From Boesenbergia rotunda (Eukaryota > Streptophyta > Magnoliopsida > Zingiberales > Zingiberaceae), in NCBI GenBank assembly GCA_024364735.1, contig JAGFNQ010006428.1, forward strand, positions 1-64,000: DNA of 64,000 nucleotides, given 5' to 3'. The notes beneath the pieces are model-generated. The model saw only the letters and a program-made list of their open reading frames with translations, had not been told where the DNA came from and made no database searches. Of the stretch, positions 46,116 to 56,870 are shown piece by piece. The position numbers and the translations under genes are program-made. Within the stretch, counting starts at the first letter, position 1. The number at the start of each line of letters is the position of its first letter.

Positions 46116-48513
46116 TGTTAGTGATATGAGAGAAGTGTCCTAAGGCAATCGCCTTATGATTGTAAACATTTATTATAATAAATGAATATTCACTATTTGA
46201 GTATACATATTTGTGTATTTGATTGCGATCTTAAACTCATCTACTGAATGTCCGCAATACAATACACAGCATAAGAGAATTTGTGATGGGATCACAACTA
46301 GTGATTATCTCTAAATGTGCAATTGTGGAGTATTGAAAATATCCCTAGTCGATGAATTGATAAATACGGACACTATCAATTCTGTTGAGACTAGCATGGG
46401 TTATTCTCTAATCAGCTGATTCTCACTGGCTGGTGACATTGGGATGTCCGGAGATAAACATGGATGCTAGTCAAGGGAACTAGTTCATTGGAGTGACTAG
46501 CTGTAAAACTTCATATGGTAATCTATGTAGATATGTCAATGAAGTTCTTACTGCGGCTTAAGTGCGATGTTCCTTTGACTTGCGGTGTTCAAGTCATCTT
46601 GGTCATGGAGACTTATACTTTAACATCTTAAGCAAGTATCTCCTAGGAGGTGTGGACCCAGGATGGTTGGGTATAAGCCGAAGTGCCCGAAGATGTTTGA
46701 ACAGCCTACAAAGGATTCACCACTCCTTGCGAGGAGATGTATACCCAGGCCTATCGTCGGATTGTTACTCAAAGCCTCTGGCCAGAGCATATCATGTTTA
46801 GAGTGCGAGTCTCTTAAATACATGAGAGTAATTAGAAATCCAAAGGACGAGAAAGACACTACTTGGGCTAGGTGTGACGTAGTCAGCCTAGTGGGGACTG
46901 ACACAAATAGACCGTGTCCTGAACCAAGTGGGTATAAGATGGTGAAGGGAATGGGGCATGATTCATTAGAGCTGCTGAAGGGTTTCAGAATTACATCTGA
47001 GGTCAACCGTTGATCTTTCGATTAATTGGGGGTCATGATGTACTACTAGGTGCCACTCATGACCGTTCTATAATTGGTTAATTATAGACGGCCAACATAA
47101 ATCGAAAGCCTATTTAGTCACACGCACTACGAGTAATCCGAGGGATTTAAAACGAGTTAAAAATTGGATTTTCCGATCAAGAGAAATAAGTCGAATCTGA
47201 GTTAATCAGAGGCGCAACGGAAGCTTAGAATGGCTAAGTCTTTTGAAGGCTTTTTGGCCGAATTAAATGAGTTTAATTCGCGTTGGTTTGGCTCGGTTTG
47301 TCCGGCCAAAGAGGGTGCCAATCCTCTTTGGTTTGGCCGGCCATTAAAAGGGGATAAAACCAATTTATTTGGTTTAATTAATAAAATAAATCTAGCGCGA
47401 TTTGTTTTATAAATTATGGATAAATAAATTTTTGTATAAAGAAATTTATATAAATAAATTTATAGAAATTTATTCTTTTATGGAAATTAAAATGATCCAT
47501 GGAATGGTTTATTTTAATTGTATAAAATCAATTATGAATTGATTTTTCCATAATAAGAAAGTTTATAAATTTCTTGTAAAATTTATTCCATAATAAAAGG
47601 AGAGATATATTTGTTTTATTATAAAGTTAGTTATAATAAAACTTGGTTTAAATGGAATAATTCATAAGAGAATTTATAGGATAAATTTGTTATGAAAATT
47701 CCGTTAAGAGAATTTGTTTTATTATAAAGTTAGTTATAATAAAACTAGGCATAACGGAATAAGTCGTAAGAAATTTTATAAGATAAATTTCTTATGATAA
47801 ATAATTCCGTTAATTCCGTTATAAGAGAGACTTGGCAAGGGAGAGGCCACTATATAAAGGAACCAAAGGTTAGCCTTGAATTCCTAATTGATATAGAGCT
47901 ATCAAGAGATTTATTTCTCTCCCTCTCTCTCTTATTCTCTCTTCTCTCTTTCCCCTTAGGGCCGGCGCCCCTTAGGGCATCCTAGGGCCGGCGCCCTTCC
48001 TTGAGAGCTAGGGCCGGCGCTCCATCTTCTCCAAGTGATTGTCGTGAGCCAACAACACCAAGGAGAAGCCAAACAAGAAGAAGAAGAAGCGGATCGCGAC
48101 TCCTCTCTTCCTGGAATTTAGATTCTGTTTCTTGTTGGTAAGATTCCATTCTTCTTTCTTGATCTTCTAGTTGTGTCTTCGGAGAATCTAGTAGTTCTCG
48201 TCGGCACAAAACTCGTGGCTTTGCGAAGTCATCCCGAAGAGAACTTGGCGTGGACGCGAATAGAGGCGGAGCTTCCAAGGGACGCTACGGTTGGATCTCG
48301 TCCCTTACTTCGAGTTACGAGAGGTACTTAGTAAATTAGTTTACTTTTCCGCAAAGTTTTAATTTATGATTATGTCAACACATCGTAAGGTTGCATGCTA
48401 GATACGTGGTTAAAATAATTTAGGAAATTATTTTATGCTAATTCTTCCGCTGCACGTAAAAATTTAAAATTTTACGAACCCGTATCCTTGTCGACATGCA
48501 CCCGGTCCCAACA
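46116..48513 (+). mobile_element. Element K: solo LTR of the A family (2398 bp)
   Basis: A full LTR, TGTTAGTGATATG...CGGTCCCAACA, with no interior. It is flanked by TCGGC (46111-46115) and TTGGC (48514-48518), a 5-bp duplication with one difference. J coding sequence reads across when K is removed (PGKANKVAD). TATA box CTATATAAAGG is at 47850-47860. GGCCGGCGC occurs three times at 47959-48021, against two in A. Formed by LTR-LTR recombination after insertion. Confidence 0.94.
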
Positions 48514-50180
48514 TTGGCTACCTTGTTGGCTTTTCCCGGATGGTATAGGATCTCACAGTCATAATCCTTGACCAATTCAAGCCATCTGCGCTGTCTCATA
48601 TTCAGATCTTTCTGGGTGAAGAAATACCGCAGACTCTGGTGATCTGTATAAACTTTACACTGAGTTCCGTATAGGTAGTGCCTCCATATTCTCAGTGCAA
48701 AGACCACCGCTGCTAACTCTAAGTCATGGGTAGGGTAGTTTCATTCATGTTCCTTAAGTTTCCTAGAGGCATAGGCAATCACCTTCCCATTCTGCATAAG
48801 CACAGCTCCGAGTCCCAATTTGGACGCGTCGCTGTACATATCGAAACCCATATCGCTCTCTGGAAGAGTCAATATTGGAGCGCTAGTCAGCCTCCTTTTC
48901 AGTTCAGTAAAGCTCTTCTCACATTCCTCGGTCCATACATATTTCTTGTCTTTCTTTGTAAGAGCTGTCATAGGGGCTGCAATCCGAGAGAAGTTCTCTA
49001 CAAATTTTTTGTAATAGCCTGCTAGCCCGAGGAAACTTCTGATTTCACTGGCATTCTTGAGTCTAGTCCAGTTACTCACAGCTTCGATTTTAGTCGGGTC
49101 CACCATTACTCCTTCCTTGGAGATAACATGTCCCAAGAATGATACTTGATCGAGCCAGAACTCGCATTTGGAAAATTTAGCATACAGTTGTTCCATCCGA
49201 AGAATCTGTAGTACCATACTCAGGTGCTCAGCATATTCTTCGGGAGTTCTCGAATATATAAGGATATCGTCGATAAAGACGATCACAAATCTGTCGAGGA
49301 ATGCCGAGAATACCCGATTCATTAAGTCCATAAACATAGCTGGCGCATTGGTAACTCCAAATGGCATAACTACGAACTCATAATGTCCGTATCTAGTTCG
49401 GAAAGCCGTCTTCGGTATATCCTCCTTTTTCACCCTAACTTGGTGATAACCAGATCTCAGGTCAATCTTAGAGAAAACCGTGGTTCCCTTCAGTTGATCG
49501 AACAGGTCATCTATCCTGGGTAGAGGGTACCTGTTCTTGATAGTCACGTTGTTCAACGCCCGATAGTCGATACACATTCGCATCGACCCATCCTTCTTTT
49601 TCACGAACAATACGGGAGCTCCCCAAGGAGAATGACTAGGGCGGATGAGTCCCTTGTCAAGCAGCTCCTGTAACTGTCCCTGTAATTCCTTTAATTCCGT
49701 CGGCGCCATACGGTACGACGCCTTAGAAATGGGGTTAGTACCAGGAACCAACTCAATTGCAAATTCTATATCTCTTTCAGGTGCTAACCCTGGTAAGTCA
49801 TCGGGAAATACCTCTGGGTAATTGCATACGACTTTGACGTCTTCTAGCTTCGGGCCCTCTGTAGGACTGGTATCAACCACATGAGCTAGAAATCCAGAGC
49901 ATCCCTTTTCTAACATCTTTCTTGCTTTCAGAGCCGACAAGAATTTGCTTGTCCTCTTCTTCGGCTCTCCCATAAATTCGAATAGAATTCCCGCCTCAGG
50001 TCAGAAGATAACCCTTCGTTTACGACACTCAATAGAGGCGCCGTATTTGTTCAAGAAATACACGCCCAATATCACATCATAATCTGATATATCAAGCACT
50101 ATCAGATCGCAGTAGAGTTCCCTATCTGCGATTCTGATTGGTGCGGCACGTAGCATTTGGGTAGAGGGCATCACCTCACC
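48514..50180 (-). pseudogene. Element J protease remnant, reverse transcriptase and RNase H
   Basis: The C-terminal part of the aspartic protease is at 50000-50180 (IRIADRELYCDLIVLD; DYDVILGVYFLNKYG, where gypsy proteases usually have an Asp two residues after the Gly). A TGA near 49999 follows. RT is at 48741-49973 with LDKGLIRPSHSPWGAPVLFVKKKDG, and its catalytic FIDD is at 49266-49277. RNase H (YSDASKLGLGAVLMQ near 48800; YTDHQSLRYFF near 48630) has a TGA near 48739 and is cut by K at 48514. It rejoins 46115 in the same gene. Confidence 0.92.
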
Positions 50181-50596
50181 CGTTCCCACCACATCCTGGT
50201 GTCGCCAGTGAGGCAGAATGAGACACATTTAATTTTCTCATGCTCGGGCCAGTCTAATAATTCCACTGTGCCCTCAACTATCTTGAGCCAGGCCTGGGCG
50301 TCCCAGGGCTCGCAGGTGCCAGAGAACTTTTCCGGCTTCAGTCTCTGCCAATGAATCAGATAGGCCTCCTGTCGGACTCCTCGGGCCGGAGTGTCCGGGG
50401 GTGCCTGTGCAGTTGGAGGCTCAGTAGGTATCACATTCTGACTTCCCTGCGGGGTTGCAGTGTTCCCCTGCTGGGTCATCGAAGTGTTTATTATCTGCTG
50501 TTGTTCAGTGACCTGACGCTGCAGATCTGTGATCACTTGCATCATATCAGGTGGGGGTACGGTCTCATCACCCCGATTGCTACGTCTTCTAACCAT
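50171..50596 (-). pseudogene. Element J gag, C-terminal half deleted
   Basis: Starts MVRRRSNRGDE at 50596 with a Gln-rich, Pro-rich N-terminus. It enters the retrotrans_gag domain (FSGTCEPWDAQAWLKIVE; KIKCVSFCLTGDTRMWWERV), then breaks off at about 50171-50180. The next bases belong to the middle of protease in another frame. The rest of the capsid domain, the zinc knuckle and the protease active site are absent. This deletion alone would inactivate the element. Confidence 0.9.
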
Positions 50597-50794
50597 ATCT
50601 ATCGTACAGGTGATAAATAAACTAATGTGAGAAGTAATACTAGTTTCATTAGTTATGTCAGCATAAATCACCTTTATATATATCATTACTGTACATGAAA
50701 TAAAGTAAAGCGAGGTTAGGATCTCTTACTTGGAAGCGGCAGGATGAAGCTTGATGTGTGTGTGGTGGAAGGGAAACCTGCTCTGATACCAACC
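50597..50794 (-). other. Element J leader and primer binding site
   Basis: A 200-bp leader. Minus-strand TGGTATCAGAGC at 50780-50791 is the Met-tRNA primer site, three bases from the LTR. Confidence 0.9.
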
Positions 50795-53569
50795 TGTAAC
50801 GCCCGCCCTTATATCTATTCTCGGGGCGGGGTTACGTAACAACCAATCATATATTTTTTTTCCTCTAGCATAAAATTTAAAACAACAAAGCAAGGACTAA
50901 GTACTGAGCATGCTTGTCTAAGACTACCAAGTGATATTTACCAGTGCTAAGTATATTAGTCAGTGCATGCCAATCAGATATCTTGCTTTAATGATTAGAA
51001 CATGGTAGGTTCACAAGTAGTTCAACTCAACATATAAGAGTAATCCAAGTGAAATCTCTAATATTCAAAAGTACTAATTCTAATCACTAGCATTCATTAT
51101 CAAGGGAACATTAACAAAAGCATAATAATGTAGATATAGAAATCTTTCTTCCCGAGCCACCACCCCACACATCTTCAGTCTCCTGCCTCTTCCTATAGTT
51201 TAAGTGTTCCTTACCCTTATCTGCAGCATAAGACAACACATAAACTAGTAAGCACAAATGCTTAGTAAGGATCCTGTCCTACTCGCAAAATCCATACGAA
51301 AGAATACAACATGTACGCATAATAAATCATAAGCATGAGTTCATCAAAGCATACTAAACATCAAGTTTCTAAGCATGCAGTATAAAGTACCTTAAGCATA
51401 CCCTTCACATATAATAAATGTTTTCAATGAATGTTTTCAAAACAATTCCATAATGGTATTACTTAAAAATACATCCATATCATATTGGGCCCGGTTGTGT
51501 ACCACATATCGCGCGTTACCTATTGCGCGTTCCCTAATGAATTGGGGTAGCGAGCCACCAACCAATTAGAGCAGGACCCTTCCGTCCTACCGGAGCCATG
51601 ACCTTACGTTAACATGCACCCCGAATTTGTTTAACGACCTCCTTCCGAGTCGGGTACACAACTCTCAAAGTAAAATACTTATCATGCTTTTACATATATG
51701 CTAAGGAGTACTCCAAATCCACTCTTAAGGGTCACACCACTCTTCAAGGGTGCTCATGATCCCATAGGGACACACCAAATAACATAAGGGGTGCTCTTGA
51801 TCCCATACTTAGTAGAGTATCCTTTCAAGCATTTTAACATACATATCACATGCAATTTCATAAGGGTGCCCCATGGGCTATAAGGCATGCTCATACATAC
51901 ATTATATTTCAACCACTTAACATACTTATATATGACAAAATTGTTCACATCAATCATATTCATATCATAACATGCTTCATGGTTTAATTTAACCCTTCCT
52001 AACCCTAAACCTAGGGTTTGGCCGAAAATCAAAGGTAGGGTAGCTTAGATTTTTGACATCAACCATCCCATACAAGCATCACATATATATACATCATGTA
52101 TCATACTAAGCATAGCATACATCATGGAGTAATCAACCTTCACAACCCTAATGCTCATGCCTTGGCCGAATATCACCTGCTAGGGACATTAAGATCTCCA
52201 ATCAAGCATTCCATTTAAACATCACATGCATATACTTATCATCTTACTAACATAATCATGTCTCGTAGGGTAATTTGACCTTCACAATCCCTAATGTTCA
52301 TGCCTTGGCCAAATATCACATGCTAGGGAACCTTAAGATTTCCAATCAAGCATTTCATTTAGACATCACCTGCATATATATATCATCTTACTAAACATAA
52401 TCATGTCTCGTAGGGTAGTTTAACCTTCACATACATATCATGCAACATATTAAGCCTAGAATACATCCTAGGATAATCATGTACCCTAAACCCTAATTTT
52501 TCTAGGGTTGGCCGAAAGTCAAGGGTAGGGGAACTAGGGTTCTTGAACTTGGGTTTCACACAAACATTTACACAAACACTTTGTCTACACTACTAAACAT
52601 GGATACATCATAGGAAATCATACAACCCTAAACCCTCTTTGCTTCATGATTTGGCCGAAACCTTATAGGGGGTTCAACCCTAATTTTTGTCATCACAACA
52701 TGTAGGGAAAACAACATATAAGTATACCCTAAATTCCAAGGGGTCTTCCTATGCAACAAGGAGTAACCAAGGCCTCCTCTTTGAGGTTGGCCGAAACCTA
52801 TACAAGGGCAAAACCCTAAAATTTTGTTCATAACATCATGAAGGAAACAACATATACATATACCCTAAGTTCCAAGGGTCTACTCATGTAACAAGAAGTA
52901 ACCAAGGCCTCCTCTAAGGGGGTGGCCGAAACTCACTAAAGGGAAACAATCCCCATTTTTCGAAAACTACAAGGAGAAGAACTCATACAATAACCATTAC
53001 ACTGCAGGCGAGGGGATACTTACATCCTTTCGCTTGAATTTCCCTTAGGGTACCCTTGGTTGAAGTTAGAGTGAGAGTTTCCTTACTAGCACTTCACTAG
53101 AACCTTTTGCCCTTATAGAGGGCAAGATCCTTGGATGGGATCTTCTTCCTTCCAAATTCCCTAGGGTTAGAACCCTAGGGTGAAATTTCGAAACTTGAAA
53201 AGGGGAGAAGAGGATGAATTTTCGGTGGGGAGAGTGAGGAAGAAGAAGAGAGGAAGTTATTCCAACCTCTTCATCTCTTATTTATACTTTTCTCATGAAG
53301 AGACATGTCTCTTCACTTCCCTAGCTTTAACAAGCATGTTTCTTATTCTCTCAACATGAAATATTGCTTGGTTTGTTGGTTATGACATGATTAGTGCAAC
53401 TAGGAGGTTCAAGGTTCAATCCTTGCTTCCTCCTTTCTACATTTTCTTTTTATTACATTCTGCACTAATCCATATCAAAGCCCATTAAACCAAGCCATCA
53501 TAACATTTAATAATAATAATGTTTCATGAATTCATAATATTTCATATGGGAAAATTTTGGGGTGTTACA
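50795..53569 (-). repeat. Element J 5' LTR (2775 bp)
   Basis: Plus-strand ends are TGTAACGCCCGCCC...GGGGTGTTACA; terminal TGTAAC/GTTACA inverted repeats are of the gypsy type. TATA-like sequence is at 53277-53286 (minus). Repeated blocks around TTGGCCGAA occur near 52020-52930. Confidence 0.94.
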
Positions 53570-54076
53570 TCTCTCCTCTTCTTCTCTCCCTCTCTCTTGG
53601 CCGGCCATAGGCCTTCCTTCTTTCTTCTTGCCGTGAGCACAAGGAGAAGCATCAAGGCGACGAAGTTCTTCCTTGCGACGATCTTCTTCTTCGGCCAACC
53701 TTGGTGGTGGGTCTTTCGATTTGATTACTCTCTTAGTTTTCGTCGTGTTCACGGAGAATCTAGTAGTTCTCATGAACACGAAACTCGTGGCTTAGTGAAG
53801 TCATCCCGACGATATTCGGCGTGGATACGAATAGAGGCGGAGCTTTCATGGGACGCTAACGGTGGGATCTCGTCCCTTCTTCCAAGTTACGCAAGGTAAT
53901 TCGTAGAGTAATTTCCTTTTCTGCAAAAATTTTACATTACAATTATGTGAACACATTGCATGCTTAGGATATGTGTTAGAATAATTTAGGAAATTATTCA
54001 TGCTTTTATTTCTGCTACATGTAATTATGTAACAATTAAAATACGTGTCCGCGTCGGCATGCACCCGGTCCCAACA
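53570..54076 (+). repeat. Element H 3' LTR, second part
   Basis: Matches 28343-28848 of the 5' LTR and ends GGTCCCAACA. The CCGGG that follows is the target duplication in E. Confidence 0.92.
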
Positions 54077-54752
54077 CCGGGCGCCCAAGGTCAAAGCCAA
54101 AATAGCAAAGAAGCAAGAACACTTCGACGTCAGTGTGGGATAGACGCCCTGGAGGTCCTGGGCGCCCAAGGTCAAAGCCAAAGAGGTAGTCAATGCAAAT
54201 CAGCCACGAAGCCAATAGACCAAGTCAAGCAAGGCGCCCCCAGGAGCACTATAAAAGCGGCTCGACCCCAAGGCTTCAAAGACACAACATCCAAAAGTGA
54301 TTCTGATTATTCTGACCGACGACAATGCGCTAAAGATGAGGCTCTATAACTGGGAGGCTCCAGGAGGAAGTGCACAACACTTCAGAGGTCCAGATCAGCC
54401 GAGCTTCAAACTTTGTTTTGTTCGGTTTGCGTTTATTATTCCGCATTCAATTTATTATCTTCTTGATTGTACTTCTGCACTGTAAGACGGGTTTTCTCCG
54501 CCTCCAGAAATTCCAGAAAGGAGATCAATAGTGGACTCACGCCGAGTACATAGGCCTTGGACGTACTGACCCAGAGGGGTCAGGAACCAAGTAAATAAAT
54601 CCCGCGTGTCTGCTGTGTCTGCTTGTTTTATTCGTCAGTTTTACATTTCCGCTACAATAACGCTCTGAGTCTAGAACGATCAACGAGTTTTCTACGAAGT
54701 TTTTCAAGGTCGATATTCACCCCCCCCCTCTATCGACGGCACCGGTCCTACA
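54077..54752 (+). repeat. Element E 5' LTR, second part
   Basis: CCGGG duplication, then GCGCCCAAGG, the other arm of the inverted repeat at 26619-26640. GGGCGCCCAAGG recurs near 54159. TATA box CTATAAAAGCGG is at 54249-54260. The end is TTCACCCCCCCC...GGTCCTACA. Confidence 0.9.
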
Positions 54753-54754
54753 AG

Positions 54755-54765
54755 TGGTTCAGAGC
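54755..54765 (+). other. Element E primer binding site with one-base deletion
   Basis: TGGTTCAGAGC: the Met-tRNA complement lacking one A (TGGTATCAGAGC in D). Position two bases after the LTR. Confidence 0.85.
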
Positions 54766-54986
54766 TAGGTCGCTCTTCACCGGACTAACTGCCGACGGAG
54801 CAACGACGCCAGGAGTTGAGGGGGAGCCCAGGGGTGAATTAGGTACAATTTTTTAATGTATGTTTTTAAATCCATATTATATGCTTCACGTGCATGGAGA
54901 GAGGGCACTATCAAAATTAGTGCCCTACTCGTACGAATCAATCCTCACCGGCGGCAAAGGAGGCACCAACGCTAGGAGTCCGGAGA

Positions 54987-56027
54987 GATAAAAGTCACGT
55001 ACGATGCTTCAAATGCGAAAAATATGGACATTACAAAAACAAGTGTCCGACAAAGGTACGCAGAATTTACGTTCTAAAAATTATTCAAATTCCTGCACTA
55101 TCCTATGTAGATAGGTTAGATAATTTTTCTGATAAAGTAGAATTTTTACATAGTCAAATAAATTTTTTTACATGACCAACTAGAAAATATAGACAATGAT
55201 AAATTATCAAAAATTAATTCTCTAATTATCAATATCAATGCAATAATTTGTAAAATTAATTCTGATAATTTTAATCCTGAAATTAAATCTGATAATTTTA
55301 CCGTTATTTCTGAATTTAAATCTGAAATTAATTCTGAACTTAAATTTGAATTAAATTCTGATAAAATTATCTCTAAGATTAATTCTAAATTTGAAAAACC
55401 TTTAGATAATTCTGAATTCAAATTTGAAAATCCTTTGGATAAATCTGAATTCAAATTTGAAAAACCTTTAGATAATTCTGAATTCAAATTTGAAAATCCT
55501 TTGGATAAATCTGAATTCAAATTTGAAAAACCATTAGATAATTCTGATTTAAATTTGAAAATCCTTTGGATAAATCTGAATTTAAATTTGAAAATCCTTT
55601 AGATAATTATAAATTCAAATTTGAAAATCTTAAGGATAATTCTGAAGATAACTCTGAAATTAGTGAAGATATTTCTGAAGATAATCCTGAAATTATTGAA
55701 ATTATTTCTGAGGAAAAAAATAATTTTGTTAGAAATATTCTTGAGGATACTCAAGATGAAATTTTCCTAGATGATAACTTAATTATAGATAATATTGAAG
55801 ATTATTACAAAACTTTAACTTATGGCCCATTTTACTCCACCTACTTTGAGGATATTGAAAGATCTAATTTTGAGGAGGAGATGGAATTTACTATGATTAA
55901 GGCCATAGTAAATAAAAATCAGAAAGACTCAAATAAACCAGAATTATTAGAAAAACTTGAAATGATAAATAAGGAAGAAATAGTAGATGAATTAGAAATT
56001 TTCGAAATAATGAAAATTATTACTTAA
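54987..56027 (+). pseudogene. Element E gag remnant: zinc knuckle, 11-residue repeats and acidic tail
   Basis: The N-terminal capsid half is missing; only about 240 bp separates the primer site from this part. A CCHC knuckle, CFKCEKYGHYKNKC, is at 55005-55046. The frame breaks at a T run (55165-55171) and resumes as an Asn/Asp/Ser/Lys-rich stretch. It then enters about seven tandem 11-residue units of form NSEFKFEKPLD or KSEFKFENPLD (55384-55625). A one-base loss near 55547 shifts to the final frame (55566-56027), which is strongly acidic (DNSEDNSEISEDISEDN) and ends near ILEDTQDEIFLDDN...GPFYSTYFEDIE. I do not recognise the tail, and its function is unknown. Confidence 0.75.
55384..55625 (+). 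repeat. 33-bp coding tandem repeat in E gag
   Basis: Units of AATTCTGAATTCAAATTTGA plus AAAACCTTTAGAT. Alternating versions (AAACCTTTAGAT and AATCCTTTGGAT) give a 66-bp higher-order period. About seven units. Confidence 0.9.
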
Positions 56028-56037
56028 ACCCACAACT

Positions 56038-56870
56038 ATTAATTAATCATTTCAACCTTAATTATTCAAATCATAATTAATTCAAAATAAATCTTAATTA
56101 ATTCAATTAATTCGAATTAAATCTTAATTATTTCAAATTAATACAAACTAATTCAATTAAATCTTAATTAATTCAAATTAAAAATTAATTAATTCAAATT
56201 AATTCAAATTAAATCTTAATTAATTCAAATTATATCTTAATTAATTCAAATTAATTAAAATTAAATCTCAATTAATTCAAATTAAATATTAAGTAATTTA
56301 AATTAATTCAATTAAATCTTAATTAATTCAATTTAAATCTTAAGTAATTCAAATTAATTCAAATTAAATCTTAATTAATTCAAATTAAATCTTAATTAAT
56401 TGAAATTAAATCTTAATTAATTCCAATTAAATCTTAATTAATTCCAATTAAATCTTAATTAATTCAATTAAATCTTAATTAATTGAAATTAAATCTTAAT
56501 TAATGCAAATTAAATCTAAATTAATTCAATTAACTCTTAATTAATTCAAATTAAATCTTAATTAATTAAAATTAAATCTTAATTAATTCAAATTAATTCA
56601 AATTGAATCTTAATTATTTCAAATTCAAATTAATTCAAATTCAAATTAATTCAATTAAATCTTAATTAAATCAAATTCAAATTAATTCAATTAAATCTTA
56701 ATTAATTAAAATTTAAATCAAATTCAAATTAATTTAATTAAATCTTAATTAAATCAAATTTAAATTAATTCAATTAAATCTTATTTAAATCAAATTCAAA
56801 TTAATTCAATTAAATCCTAATTAACTAAATTCCAATTAATTCTAAAATAACTTAAACTCGAACTAAATAA
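56038..56870. repeat. AT-rich minisatellite-like array in E
   Basis: About 830 bp composed almost wholly of variants of AATTAAATCTTAATTAATTC (about 20 bp, with shorter AATTCAAATT inserts). Unit length varies from about 15 to 35 bp. It begins directly after the gag stop. Non-coding. Confidence 0.9.

Larger units (their letters stand above)
41932..53569 (-). mobile_element. Element J: Ty3/gypsy chromovirus (Tekay/Del-like)
   Basis: Minus strand, right to left: 2775-bp 5' LTR, Met-tRNA primer site, truncated gag, protease, RT, RNase H, integrase with a C-terminal chromodomain-like region, purine tract and 3' LTR. RT before integrase marks gypsy. The RT text (MCIDYRALNNVTIKNRYPLP) and terminal region fit Tekay/Del chromoviruses. 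It lies in the 3' LTR of H; the left end has a deletion, so no duplication is visible. Solo LTR K interrupts it. Confidence 0.93.
26641..54076 (+). mobile_element. Element H: Ty1/copia retrotransposon of the A type
   Basis: Bounded by TGTTAGTGAC and GTCCCAACA and by the target duplication CCGGG (26636-26640; 54077-54081). Order: 5' LTR, primer site, leader (split by element I), gag-pol, 3' LTR (split by gypsy element J). Its proteins align with those of A along the whole length, with only scattered differences. Without insertions it would be near 9.5 kb. Confidence 0.94.

Noticed and set aside
46663..47013. 116-codon open frame in LTR K, also present in part in A (6415-6744) and H
   Set aside because: It lies in LTR sequence, has no domain, and is broken in H. 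Shared LTR ancestry explains the similarity.
55146..55520. 124-codon minus-strand frame with repeated SDLSKGFSNLN text
   Set aside because: It is the reverse shadow of the 33-bp repeats that code the Gag repeat on the plus strand.
56038..56870. CRISPR-like or centromere-satellite array
   Set aside because: No distinct spacers, plant DNA, and units are degenerate and inside element E.
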